A DNA stretch of 64,000 bases from Chitinophagaceae bacterium (GCA_016719815.1 JADJYK010000014.1:89788-153787), one strand, 5' to 3'; counted from the stretch's first letter, positions 48,328 through 59,376 are shown. Program-made: numbers and translations. The notes: a model not told the origin generated them from the letters alone.

Positions 48328-49526
48328 ATGCATATGGTTACATTATTCGAACAATCAGAACGATTGGTATCGCATACAAATCTTGATTTTAAGCGGTATT
48401 TGTTTTATCAAATTCAATGGGCAAACAGGTTAATAGGCATTAAAGGCGCCAGGGGAACAGGGAAAACAACCTTGCTGCTACAATGGCTAAAGGAACAGAA
48501 TCTGCCGGCAGGGAAAGCCGCTTACTTTTCTTTGGATGATCTATATTTTACAAACCATTCACTCAAAGATACCGTGGCGGCGTTTTATAAAAATGGAGGT
48601 AATACGCTTATTTTGGATGAGGTGCACAAATACAAAAACTGGTCATTGGAAATTAAAAATATCTATGATTTTTATCCAGAACTTAAAATAATATTTACGG
48701 GTTCTTCTATTATTGACATTTCTAAGCAACAGGGCGATTTAAGCAGAAGAGCACTCCTGTATGAACTTCCCGGTTTGTCTTACCGGGAATACCTGGCAAT
48801 GAAACGTATTATTAAATTAGAGGCTATCAGCCTGGATGAGTTACTAATTAATGCGCACAATATCCATAAGGAAATTCCTCCGGGCTTCAGACCATTGGAA
48901 CACTTCAGCAATTACCTGAAATTTGGATACTATCCTTTTGTTTTGGAAGACACAGCCTCTGTTCACCAGCGTATTAATCAGTTAATAAGAACGATTGTGG
49001 AAGTGGACATGGCCGAGCTGAAAGATTTTGATATCCGCAATGCCAGGAAACTACTTCAACTGGTATACCTGATCGCACAGCAAGTACCTTTCAAACCTAA
49101 TATCAGCTCTCTGGCCATAAAAACATCTATTCACAGAAATTCTTTGAATAATTATTTTTATTACTTAGAGCAGGCAAAAATTATCTCCCTGCTTTACCCT
49201 GCCGGGCCAAGTACAGCCACCTTGCAAAAACCAGAAAAAATTTTTCTACACAACACTACACTGCTTCATGCATTGGCAGAGCAACAAGTGGAAACCGGAA
49301 CGGTAAGAGAAACATTTTTTCTTTCACAGTTGTTGCCATTTCACAAAGTGCACATACCAAGACAAGGCGACTTTTTGATAAACAACCGTTATACTTTCGA
49401 AATTGGGGGAAAAGGAAAGGGAAAAAACAGATCAACAGAGTAAAAGATTCCTGGGTGGTTAAAGATGAGATTGAAACACCTGTTTCAGGAGCAATCCCTA
49501 TGTGGATGTTTGGACTATTGTACTAA
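48328..49526 (+). CDS. AAA-type ATPase with DUF4143-like C-terminal region (one frameshift)
   Basis: About 399 residues. Walker A is GARGTGKTT, Walker B is LILDEVHKY, followed by sensor-like IIFTGSSIIDI. This is the layout of the widespread ATP-binding/DUF4143 family of unknown function. The frame stops at 49443, but one base near 49420 continues as KQINRVKDSWVVKDEIETP to a stop at 49526, giving the normal C-terminus. It is the only plus-strand gene in the polysaccharide region and is flanked by gene-poor sequence, which fits an independently acquired unit. Some relatives are associated with toxin-like or mobile loci; no partner is seen here. Confidence 0.8.
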
Positions 49527-49578
49527 TCTTGTTGCAACACTTATAAATCAAATTCAGGGCAGAATTTTATACTCACGG

Positions 49579-50744
49579 TTATTTCTCCAATAACTGCAAG
49601 TATTTATTATGAAGCAACGACTGCACTACCGGCTGGTCATAATGCTCTTCTATATGCCTGCGGAGTGTAACGGCATATTCGTTCAGCAGGGAAACATTAT
49701 AGATTGCAAACTGCATTTTACTATACAGTTCAGTTTCGCTTTTTACTTCAAAGATCAGTCCCGTTTTGCCATCCTCCACAATATCTACATTACCTTCAAT
49801 TCGGGAACAGATAACCGGGCAACCCATTGCCCCTGCCTGCAGCAGCACATTCGGAAAGCCTTCCTCTGTGAGGGATGCACCAATGCAAAAGACAGGTGCA
49901 TATAGTATTCCACTGCATCACTCCATCCTGCCATAATCACACCGGGATGTGTCTGTATCAGTTCCCTTGCCCTTGCACTTACCGGGTCCACTTCATCTTC
50001 AAATGCGCCAACAAGCAGTAAACGGGTCTGCGGATTTTCTTTATACAGCTTTACAAATGCATGCAGCAGTTCATCCATTCCTTTATCATGCACAATTCGC
50101 CCAACAGAAAGAAAATAAATCAGCCGCTCATCATACCGGATATGCTGTTTTATTTCAGCCAGCTTTTCGGGCAGCAGCGATGACACCGAGTATCTCGAAA
50201 GCCGCACCCCATTACTCGATCCCCAGCCAATTACTTGCAGCTTTGAAGGTTTCACCAGTTTTTTATCCACTATGAATTTCCGCAGTGAATTACTGTTGGG
50301 CCACACATGTGTTGCGGCTTTCCCGGTCAGTTTCTCCATAAACACCAGTACCCTGCGGCTGAATCCCCCTGTGGTAACATAGCGCAAACCAGCAACTGTA
50401 TGCACCCGCAGCTTCACTCCTGCCAGTTTCGCCGCCAGCATGGCAAGTAGCCCTGCCTTGGGTGTATGTGAATGAACAATATCAGGTTTCTCCTTCTTAA
50501 AAAAACGATATAACAACCACAGGCATTTTAAATCAGTAAACGGCGACATCCGCCTTGTCATCGGAATGATATGATGCCGGCAACCTTCCCGTTCCAATAC
50601 TGTTTTCAGTTCGGGACCATCGCTGCTCACCATTACCACCTCAAAACCCTGCTCCTGCATATATTTCATCTGCCAGGGCAGCAGCACATTCAATGAGATG
50701 GGGGCTGTTGTAATTCGTATTAATTTGGGCATTTTTATTTTCAT
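49579..50744 (-). CDS. Glycosyltransferase family 4 (one frameshift)
   Basis: GT-B fold glycosyltransferase of about 385 residues. The N-terminal acceptor half has IVHSHTPKAGLLAMLAAKLAG and VHTVAGLRY; the C-terminal half has LSVGRIVHDKGMDELLHAF and, across a break near 49855, a rebuilt region ending in NVLLQAGAMGCPVICSRIEGNVDIV. The start is either MKIKMPKLIRITT (50744) or four codons later. It resembles the CapM/EpsF-type transferases in capsule clusters. The break is probably an indel error. Confidence 0.85.
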
Positions 50745-50849
50745 TTCCCACAAAGACACAATGCACACAAAGATGTCTTTAGATTCATCCCAGAAAAAAA
50801 TTCATTGTTCATTTTTTAACCTCCGGATACTCCGGATATGCACATTATA

Positions 50850-51008
50850 CCTGTTTTCATACTTACAAAGTGCCCTGTTCATACTTGAAGTATACCTGAA
50901 GTACGACCGAGATAAGGAGAAGGCATACACCCTGCATGCTGTTCTCGTACTGTTCCCGTACTCCTTTCATACTGTTGTCGTACTATCCTGGTACTGGGCG
51001 TTGCGTTT
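50850..51008. repeat. Low-complexity stretch of short TAC-containing repeats
   Basis: Non-coding sequence dominated by irregular copies of a short unit around GTAC/ATAC, for example CTCGTACTGTTCCCGTACTC, CATACTGTTGTCGTAC and TATCCTGGTACTGG (about 50945-50997), plus looser copies from 50855. Adjacent to the 154-base tandem repeat. No hairpin stands out. Confidence 0.5.
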
Positions 51009-51060
51009 ATCATGCTTCCATAGTTACTTCTGGAAAAACTAAGTAGCATGAATGTGCAGT

Positions 51061-51431
51061 TATCCTGAACGAAATGTCGCCCTGAGCCTGCCGAAGGGTT
51101 TTCAGCAGCATTTCGTTTATCACACTTCGACAAGCTCAGTGTGACAAGAAGCAGTTCGTTTTCACCCTTCCCGTAGTTGCCTCTGGAGAAACTATAACAG
51201 CAAAAATGTACTGTTATCCTGAACGAAATGTCACCCTGAGCCTGCTGAAGGGTTTTCAGCAGCATTTCGTTTATCACACTTCGACAAGCTCAGTGTGACA
51301 AGAAGCAGTTCGTTTTCACCCTTCCCGTAGTCGCCTCTGGAGAAACTATAACAGCAAAAATGTACTGTTATCCTGAACGAAATGTCACCCTGAGCCTGCC
51401 GAAGGGTTTTCAGCAGCATTTCGTTTATCAC
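51061..51431. repeat. 154-base tandem repeat made of paired REP/BIME-like palindromes
   Basis: Two full 154-base units (51061-51214 and 51215-51368), differing at three positions, and a 63-base third copy (51369-51431). Each unit holds two related palindromes in opposite orientation: one, read on the minus strand, has the stem ACCCT...AGGGT around TCGGCAGGCTC; the other (51120-51144) has TCACACT...AGTGTGA around TCGACAAGCTC. The first is framed by CGAAATG/CATTTCG. A diverged partial unit precedes at 51010-51060. The third copy runs into the 3' end of the GIY-YIG gene. Confidence 0.9.
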
Positions 51432-51723
51432 CTTTCAGTTTCCCTAACCTGCCTATTTCACTCCAGTCCCTGATAAACAAAGATTCTTTCTTTTTCCGAG
51501 ACCAACCCTTAACTTGTTTTTCCCAGGCAATAGCATTCCGTATATCATTAAAATGCTCTTCATACTTCAACTGTACTGGCCTCCTCTTAAACGTAAAGCA
51601 CTTTTCATTCAAACCTTCATTATGTTCCCGCAATCGTCTTTCCAGATCATTAGTTACACCAGTATAATACATACCATCGCTGCACTGAACGATATAAACG
51701 TAATAATTATGACCGGCTTTCAT
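51385..51723 (-). CDS. GIY-YIG nuclease family protein with repeat-encoded C-terminus
   Basis: A single-domain GIY-YIG endonuclease, 112 residues. YVYIVQCSDGMYYTG carries the two signature tyrosine blocks, followed by R in LERRLREHN and the catalytic Glu in AIAWEKQVKGW. The family core ends near SLFIRDWSEIGRL. The last 14-15 residues (GDKRNAAENPSAGSG) and the stop codon are supplied by the REP-like repeat unit. The gene is flanked on both sides by that repeat. Stand-alone GIY-YIG proteins of this size are common but their roles are largely unknown. It reads against no partner gene. Confidence 0.88.
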   Translation of the reverse strand: MKAGHNYYVYIVQCSDGMYYTGVTNDLERRLREHNEGLNEKCFTFKRRPVQLKYEEHFNDIRNAIAWEKQVKGWSRKKKESLFIRDWSEIGRLGKLKGDKRNAAENPSAGSG

Positions 51724-51828
51724 TGTTAAGTGTCTGAGGGAAGTAATGTCAGGCCAGACGTTCTGTCAAGCTGAGTTTTATTAAGCTGGTATTAAAGTAT
51801 GTTAGCGTAAAATAATGATTAATGAGAG

Positions 51829-52170
51829 CATTTCGTTTATCACACTTCGACAAGCTCAGTGTGACAAGAAGCAGTTTTTAGTTTCTGGGCCCGGTGTTCG
51901 TTTATCACTCGCCATGTGCAAGAAGCAGTCGTTTTACCTCTGGAGAAACTAAACAGCAAAAATGTCGTTATCCTGAACGAAATGTCACCCTGAGCCTGCC
52001 GAAGGGTTTTCAGCCGCATTTCGTTTATCACACTTCGACAAGCTCAGTGTGACAAGAAGCGTTCGTTTTCCCCCCCCCAGGTTGCCCCGGGGGAACAAAA
52101 AAAAAAAAGCCCCTTCCGAAAAACCCCCGCCCGCCGGGGGGAAGCTCAGTGTGACAAGGGGCGTTGCGTT
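51829..52170. repeat. Diverged copies of the REP/BIME unit, partly corrupted
   Basis: Repeat copies on the upstream side of the GIY-YIG gene: a palindrome with TCGACAAGCTC at about 51846-51870, a shortened region (51890-51965) and a full copy from 51969 to about 52068. From 52069 to 52150 the sequence turns into runs of C, A and G interspersed with repeat fragments and ends in AAGCTCAGTGTGACAAGG. That stretch looks like poor base calling over another copy rather than real sequence. Confidence 0.75.
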
Positions 52171-52230
52171 TATTAAGACTTTCCTTTCTTCACGCAGCGG
52201 CACCACGAAGGCGGGCCACATTAAACCGCA

Positions 52231-54073
52231 TTATCCTTTCTCCACATAACACTTCTTATACCACACATCCAGTGCAAACAAAATCCACAGCATCTTCGCT
52301 CTTTTTTCATCCCCGGTTTTAATTTTTCTGTTCCACAACTGCTCAATAAACCCGGGTTCTACAAACTGGTGCGAATAACTGTCTGCGCTTAGTATATAAG
52401 AGGCTACCAGGTCTTTTAGTTCGCCATCCAGCCACTTTTTGAGCGGAATTTCAAAACCCCGTTTCGGCTGATTAATCAGTTCTGCCGGAAGATATTTTTC
52501 TGCCAGTTTTCGTAACAGGTATTTTGTTTGTGTGCCCCTTACTTTATAACTGTCCGGCAACGATGGAATATACTCCAGTACTTCCCTGCTCAGCAGCGGG
52601 CTGCGCCCCTCCAGCGAATGCGCCATAGTCGCAATATCCATTTTCACCAGCAGGTTAGCCTCCAGTATATGATCAAAATCAAGGTTAAGCATTTTCTGCA
52701 TACCTGTTAACGGAGAGGCGGCAATCCGGTCAAACGAATGCCTGATGCTTTCCAATGCAGTTTTCCTGTCTCCCTTCAGTACATTCTCAAAATCTTCAAA
52801 GATATCCAGCGTGGAAGACAGGTAAGTATCCAGCCCTTTCTTACGGGCTAAATCAACAAGCCTGTATATGTAGTTATACTTGTTCTTTTTATCATTCGAA
52901 ATGGGCAAAAACGGGAAGATCAATTTTGATACCGGCCTGATCAATGAACCTGACTTAAAAAAATCATGCTTTGAAAAAGGAACGTATCTTCTGTATCCAC
53001 CAAATATTTCATCACCGCCATCACCATTTAAAATAACGGTCAGGTATTTTTTGGCATGCTGACTTACATAATAGCTTGGTATAGCAGAACTGTCAAAAAA
53101 TGGCATGCCGTAATTGGCAATTATTTGCTCTACATCATCCAGCAGGTGATCAAAGCCGATATTGATTTCATGATGTACAGTACCATATTTCTCAGCTACC
53201 CGTTTTGCAAGCGGAGCTTCATCATATTCGCCCTGGAACGAAACTGTAAACGTTTTGATAGATGAATTATACTCGCTGGCAATAGCCGTAACCAGTCCGC
53301 TGTCAATACCGCCACTTAAAAAAGAGCCCACTTCCAGGTCCGACGATTCCACCCTTCTTTTTACTGCCGTATGTAAAATGTCATCGGTATGCTGTAACGC
53401 TTCTTCAAAATTGTGGTTACTCTTTTGCAGATAATAATCGTGGATATTCCACCACCTTACCACCACTGGTTGCGGATTACCTGCACTCACAATAGCATAA
53501 CAGCCCGCCGGAATTTTCATGATATTCCGGTAAGGCGAATTGTCCTCAAAAAATAACCGGCATATAAGAACTGAAAAATAGCAGCCTCATCAGGCTGAAC
53601 TTCCAGTTGTCCACGCAGGGCATTCAGCTCACTGGCAAAAACAAACTTATTGCCATCTGCATAATAGAACAAAGGTTTTTTACCAGCCCTGTCTCTTGCC
53701 AGGAATAGTTCATTATTCTTACGGTCATAAATTGCCAGGGCAAACATGCCGTCAAACTCAGCCAGGCAGGCTGCACCCAACCGGGCATAGGCATGCAGAA
53801 TGGTTTCTGTATCAGAACTGCTGACGCAGCGGAATCCGTATTTTTTCCGGATATCCTGGTGATTATAAATTTCCCCGTTAAAGATAATGGTCAGGTGCTC
53901 ATAATGCATCGGCTGCCCGCCCCCTCTATATCCAGGATGGACAGACGGTGGTGGTGCAGTATCACATTATTTTCTTCAAATGTTGCCTGCCTATCGGGTC
54001 CCCTGTGCAGGAGATCCTTCGTTAAGCGGGGTATGTTCAGGGGGTGGTGGATGGAGCCTGCAATACCGCACAT
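52231..54073 (-). CDS. asnB: Asparagine synthase, glutamine-hydrolysing (two frameshifts)
   Basis: Amidotransferase of about 610 residues. The N-terminal Ntn-type glutaminase begins MCGIAGS with the catalytic Cys2 and continues RGPDRQ and FNGEIYNHQ. The C-terminal synthetase has the PP-loop SFLSGGIDSGLV. Breaks lie near 53905 (SILDIEGAGS / MHYEHLTIIFN) and near 53535 (T-run; YAGYFFEDN expected). AsnB-like proteins in polysaccharide clusters often amidate uronic acids or act in a side pathway, so the gene may not be the housekeeping asparagine synthase. The presence of a UDP-sugar dehydrogenase fits amidation; this is inferred. Confidence 0.9.
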
Positions 54074-54230
54074 AATATTTTTTTAAGTTACGTAACATCA
54101 CAATTCATTTTCAAGGAAGGTTAGTGCTTTGAGGTGTGCAGGATAAATTGGACAAGAGGCAAATATAACGACCCGGATTGTTCCGGCAATCTTTAAAAAT
54201 ATTGTCGGCAGATTTTGACCCCTTCAATAT

Positions 54231-55556
54231 TCAAAACAACTTTTTGCTAAAGATATAGTCTTTTGAAAACTTACCCGATTTTTCCATAACAAGGATAAAA
54301 GCAACGGCATAAAAAGATAAGCTGGGAATTTTATACCTAACCAGGGCGCCAAAATTGGTGGTGGTAATACCGATAATAGCACCGAACAAAATAGCAAACA
54401 CAAAGCAAAAAGATATTACGGGATCGGAAAAATCATATTGAATGTTTTTCCAAAACCAATCCTCCGGAAACACATCAGTGTAATGGCCAGAAAGGCAAAA
54501 GCTTCGAGGAAAGATACTAACATGACTGGTGATCGTATATCCCACGGAAAAGGCCGGAAATAAGTATTTACCACTCCCAAAGGGAAAAGTGCAACCATCT
54601 TCGCAGGTGAATCAGTATTTCCTACTGAAAAATTAGATCCGGATCCTTGTGTGGGGTTTCGGGAGAATGTGGTTTGCTGTGCCTGCACTGTCTTCAACAG
54701 CTCCTCGCTGGTAAATTGCTCTTTAGATTCATTTGATGCCAGGCTTTGAGAAATCAAGAAACCAGCCGCAGCTGCTAAAGCCACAAAACCTAAGGTAGAA
54801 ATAGACCGGAGTGTTTTATCTTCTATCCGTTGCCGGAATAGCATGAAGAACCAAAGCAGAAATACTGCCGATAAACAAATTAAAATATAAGGTTTAAGAC
54901 TCAGCAGCACCATTGAGGAAATGTAAATGGTGATGAGCGAAGAAATAATATTCTTTTCTTAATCAAGACAGAGTATGCTGCATATACAAAGAATCCCATG
55001 GCTGCCACACAAAAGGAATCTTTCAGTAATGATACTCCCAAAATAAAACGGAAGGCATAAACAATACTGCATAAGCCAGTTTTTTATGCATGCGGGGATA
55101 TAATTCATAAAACATTTTAAAGACACGCCATGAACCCATGAAAGATAAAAAACTGATGCAGAATGAAACGCACAGGAAACTTCTGCTGAATAATAACCCA
55201 AATGGAAGTGCCAGACGGGGAACATTATAGGTTCGTGGTTCAAGCATATAATAATGAGTAAACCCGTAACCATCGTAATAAAAATAGGGATATATCTTGT
55301 CCGTTTCCTCCACCTTGCTTTTTAACAGAATATCTTTAAAAATGGATCCGTCTTCTTTTACCGCATGGTACATATCTATCAGGCCCTGGTAGTAATTGTG
55401 GCTGTCTCCAAATCCATAGTAATAGCCAATAACCCATGTATACACAAAAGCCCCGAAAACACGGAGGAAAACTGCAGGCATTACATACTTGCCTATCGGT
55501 GTGTTCTGGTATTTTTTACATACAGCCTCGCCAGCATGTATATCAATAATAAGCAT
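54231..55556 (-). CDS. Polytopic membrane protein, candidate polysaccharide polymerase (two frameshifts)
   Basis: About 440 residues rebuilt from three frames, with roughly ten hydrophobic segments. The N-terminal part (YYYGFGDSHNYYQGLIDMYHA) ends at FWEYHY, but one added G gives FWGVSLLKDSFCVAAMGFFVYAAY. A further break near 54480 leads to the C-terminal stretch ending at KKLF. No clear family motif is visible, but topology, large periplasmic loops and location among glycosyltransferases fit a Wzy-like polymerase or EpsG-type protein. It could instead be a flippase partner. Confidence 0.6.
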
Positions 55557-55705
55557 ACGGGAGCAAGATAAATATCCTGCCAGCGAAGCATATCAAATGC
55601 AAAATCAAATTTCATTCCGCTATTAAATAAATTTACTTTCTGAAAACGCAGTGCCGAAAACCGCTTTCAGTATTCTTCAGCAACATTAAACTATTTTTGA
55701 CCATA

Positions 55706-56847
55706 TCAGTTTTTTTCCCCCATCACCAGCCTGTATACCTCCTCCGTCTCATCAGTCATCCGTTTCAGTGTATAAAAACTATGCAGTTTCTCAAATCCTT
55801 TTATTCCCATTTCCGCAGCTTTTTCCGGATGCTGATACAGCCAGGAAATCTTCTCAGCCAGTACATCCGTATTTTTAAACGGCACCAGTAATCCATTTTC
55901 ATTATCGTCAACTACTTCATTCATCGCCGGTGCATCAAAAGTTACAATCGCTTTTTTATGCAGCCAGCTCTCCAGCAATATCAATCCAAATCCTTCCCAG
56001 GTGGATGTAACTACCGTGAATTGTGACTGCTCCACCAGTGGATGCGGATTTCGCACATGCCCGAGAAAGTAATGCTTTCTTCCAATCCCGAGGATTTTGC
56101 AAGATTCTCCAACTCATTTCGCAGCAATCCATCACCGGCAATAAGGAGTTTCAGTTCAGGACATACCAGGTGTACTTTTTTCCAGGCTTCCAGCAGGTAT
56201 CGATGCCCTTTTACTTCCAGCAAGCGGCCGGTTATAAGCACATAGGGACCTTCGGGAACCGGAGTATGTTCCGATTGATCCACAGGCGCTGAAAGGGTGA
56301 GCCCGTAATAAATATTTCTGACCCTGCTTGCCGGTACAATGCCGCCCGAAGTAAAAACAGTATATAAGGCTTTGGAAATGGTAATATTATAGTTAATAAA
56401 CTTGCAGGCTAATTTTTCAACCCAATAATAAGAGTATCTCCTGATATGCCGCAGGTCAAATCCATACTTTGCCTGGTATTTTGTATCAAAGCCATGCTTG
56501 CCGCTTACTAATTTCATTTTCCACTTTCCAAAACATTTTATAAGCGATAACCAGATGTCGGCATGAATAAGGTTTGTCTGCACAAGATCATAATTCCCCC
56601 TGTTGAGTACCTTTATTATTTTGAAATACAGAAACGGCGAAAGGGCATGATGATTATATATCTGATGTGTGGGAATGCCGTGTTCTGCAAGATAACTGAT
56701 GTACCTTCCGTTATTGGTACCCGGTGTCGGGTACAGTATAAGCATCTCCACATCATATCCTCTTTTTTTCAGCTCGGGCATTATCTGCAGCATATACAAC
56801 TCAGAGCCCGAAATACCGTTCATCTTTTGTACAAAAAGGATTTTCAT
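55706..56847 (-). CDS. Glycosyltransferase family 4, copy B (one frameshift)
   Basis: GT-B glycosyltransferase of about 378 residues. The N-terminus MKILFVQKMNGISGSELYML, the ILITGRLLEVKGHRYLLEAW-type donor-site region and TSTWEGFGLILLESWLHKKAIV (C-terminal half) are clear. It breaks near 56050; one base gives HVRNPHPLVEQSQFT. It is a close paralogue of the next gene (56920-58061), sharing most motifs and phrasing, so the pair arose by tandem duplication. Substrates unknown. Confidence 0.88.
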
Positions 56848-56919
56848 GGTGTTAATTGGAATAGAAACTGGAAAGAAAATATTTGATAAAACTAACGCAG
56901 CCGGTAAACACCGGATCTT

Positions 56920-58061
56920 TTATACCTTATTGTTTTTTATCAGTTCAAAAACCTCCTCGGTTTCATCAGTCATCCGCTTTAATGTATAATAGCTGCTCAG
57001 CTTTTCATACCCTTTTTCACCCATCGCAGCGGCAGTTTCCGGGTGCTGGTGCATCCATATTATCTTTTCAGCCAGCTCATCTGTGTTTTTAAACGGCACT
57101 AATAAACCGTTTTCCCGGTCATCAATCACTTCATTCAATGCCGGTACATCAAATGCCACGATGGCCTTTTTATGCAACCAGCTCTCGAGCAATATCAATC
57201 CAAATCCTTCCCAGGTGGATGTAACCAGGGTAAATGCACAGTTCTCAATCAGCGGATGCGGATTAGGCACATGCCCCAAAAACAGCACTGACTCCTGCAG
57301 CCCGCAGCTGGCAACCAGTTCTTCCAGTTCAGCATGACATCCACCCTCGCCGGCAATATACAGGCGGAAGGACGGCAGTTTTGCCTGTACTTTTTTCCAG
57401 GCTTCGATGAGGTACTTATGTCCCTTAAACCCAACCAGCCTGCCGATAATTAACGCATAGTCTCCTTCGGGAATGGTGACTGTTGCAGTCTTTTCAACCG
57501 GCTCTTTTAAAGTAAGGCCATAATATATATTCCTGATTTTCGATGGCTTTACAATACCACCTTCGGTAAATACATTGTAAAGCCCTTTTGAGATGGTAAC
57601 ATTATAATTGGCAATGCCGCTGCTAAACCGCTCTATCCAGTAATACAAATTTCGTTTTATGTATCGGAAGTCTGCGCCATATTTGGCCTGGTAAGCCGGG
57701 TAATATCCATGCTTTACACTTAGCACCCTGAGTTTTCTTTTTAGAAAAAATTTCGTTCCTCCCACCAGGAAATCAGCATGAACCAGATTGGAGTGTACCA
57801 GGTCATATTTTTCTTTCTTAAGTAACCGGAAAAATTTGTAAATCCAAATGGGCGAAAAAGTATTATGATTATAAACTTCATACACTTTAATGCCGCATTC
57901 GGTAAGAAAACTAACTATCCGCTTATTTTTATCAGTAGGCCTGTTGAAAAACATGAACAATTCTGGCTCATGTCCTCTTCGCTTTAATTCGGGCATTATT
58001 TGCAAAAGGTACAGTTCCGAACCCGAAAGCCCGTTCATCTTCTGGACAAAAGGATTTTCAT
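56920..58061 (-). CDS. Glycosyltransferase family 4, copy A (start-proximal frameshift)
   Basis: 380 residues. The longest reading starts at 58077 with a non-homologous MINTYYENP, but ATG 58061 reads MKILL.. and one added T near 58047 gives MKILFVQKMNGLSGSELY, matching its paralogue exactly. I therefore place the start at 58061. Same motifs as copy B, including IIGRLVGFKGHKYLIEAWKK and TSTWEGFGLILLESWLHKKAIV. The two lie 72 bases apart on the same strand. Confidence 0.88.
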
Positions 58062-58077
58062 AATAGGTATTTATCAA

Positions 58078-58386
58078 TATATACGGTAATAAAAAACATA
58101 GATCCGCTGTGTTTCTCTGTGCTGCCTTTCAACCCGTAACCGCTGTGTCAAAAACCACTTGCGAAGCAACATTGCCGGAGGCAATCACTTTGTGCTTTCT
58201 GTGGCAACCACCACAAAAGTTTTAGCTACAGATTACACAGACCTGCCTGTCGGCAGATTTACCTTCCTGTGGGAGGCAGGTGTGACTCAACCTCATTCCG
58301 CTTCAGCGGAATCCTCCGTGTCAATCCGTGTCATCCGTGGCCACCCTCTCTTTCCGCTTCAGCGGAAGCCGCTGTGTTTAAAAACC
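58078..58386. repeat. Gene-free stretch with dispersed repeats and small palindromes
   Basis: Shares the CTCTGTGCTGCCTTTCAA 18-mer (58115-58132) and CTTGCGAAGCAAC with 46931-47295. Two copies of the palindrome CCGCTTCAGCGG occur near 58298 and 58355, and CTGCCTGTCGGCAG plus a CCTGTGGGAGGCAGG-type segment lie between. I see no credible gene here; an ORF of 134 codons on the plus strand has no recognisable protein features. Confidence 0.6.
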
Positions 58387-59376
58387 CTACCTCCTCAGCA
58401 CCCGTTTCGCCAGTTTATGCAAAAGACCCGCTGGCAGAAAAATAGCTACCCGGTACCCCATCAGCTTATAAGAACCCAGCGTTTTAAAAGTATAGTTCTT
58501 CAGCAAAAAGGAAAACAACCGTCTAAACTCCTTCCGTTCTCCATGATTATGCAGGGTAAATAAGCGGTGCAGCAAAAATAAAAAGCATAGCCGCACTGTT
58601 AAACTGCCGCACAGGCCTGTTGTATAGTGAACCAGGTTCTGTGTATAATCCAAGCTGCTTCATTTTTTCAATTTCCTTAGCAGCACCAATTGTGGCCAGC
58701 ACCTTACTGAAAATAACAGCATTATCCTGGAGAAATTTTTTATTAAAGCTGCTCACCGATTTGCTCGCTGCGTGCAGCCTGAAACGGGCTAACACATCCT
58801 CCACCTGTACAATATGGTAATGCAGCCCCGCCCGTATAAACAAATCGGTATCCATTGAAAAATGCAGGCTTTCGTCCAGCAGCCCCTGTTCATCCAGCAG
58901 TTTCTTCCGGTAGAAACAGGCCGGCTGCGGCATACAGATATGCGACACATAACGTGTTGCCAGCTCTTTCTTAGAAATATTCTGCGAATAATAAGTACTG
59001 GTCTCCCCAAAATATTCAATACGGCCATGTACCATAACAGCATCCGGGTGCTGATGAAAATATCCTGCAACGGCAGTCAGTGCCCCCGGCATCAGCTGAT
59101 CATCACTGTTTAGCCAGTTGATAATATCACCGGTTGCCCTGCTGAAACCTTTATTGATTGCATTACTTTGGCCGGTATCTTTTTCTGATACCCACCAGGT
59201 AATTCTGTTGCTGTATTTCTTAATGATGTCAACAGTATTATCCGTACTTCCTCCATCAACAATAATATATTCCAGGTCATGATAACCTGGTTGAGCACCG
59301 AGAGAATAGTATCCTCAATATACTGTCCCTGGTTATAGGACGGTGTAATAATTGTTATTTTATACGGATGCTCCAA
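58387..59376 (-). CDS. Glycosyltransferase family 2 (several frameshifts)
   Basis: GT-A fold transferase of about 325 residues. It starts MEHPYKITIITPSYNQGQYI; after breaks near 59285 and 59110 it continues with NWLNSDDQLMPGALTAVAGYF (DxD region), then HGRIEYFGETSTYY and the acceptor region VSHICMPQPACFYRKKLLDEQG. A further break near 58560 leads to the terminal LLKNYTFKTLGSYKLM. This kind of protein transfers a sugar to a lipid-linked intermediate. Each break needs one base. Confidence 0.82.

Noticed and set aside
48328..49526. ATPase gene as part of an antiphage defence island
   Set aside because: No partner nuclease, methylase or toxin gene is adjacent; neighbours are polysaccharide genes and repeats.
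51061..51431. Possible CRISPR array
   Set aside because: The repeated unit is 154 bases with no unique spacers, and no cas genes are present; it is a tandem repeat of palindromic modules.
51840..52031. Short minus-strand frames such as MINEMRLKTLRQAQGD and similar frames at 50879-51431
   Set aside because: These are translations of the REP-like repeat itself, not genes.
58159..58563. Plus-strand reading frame of 134 codons across 58159-58563
   Set aside because: It runs through repeat-rich sequence and into the antisense of the GT2 gene end; the translation has no protein-like pattern.
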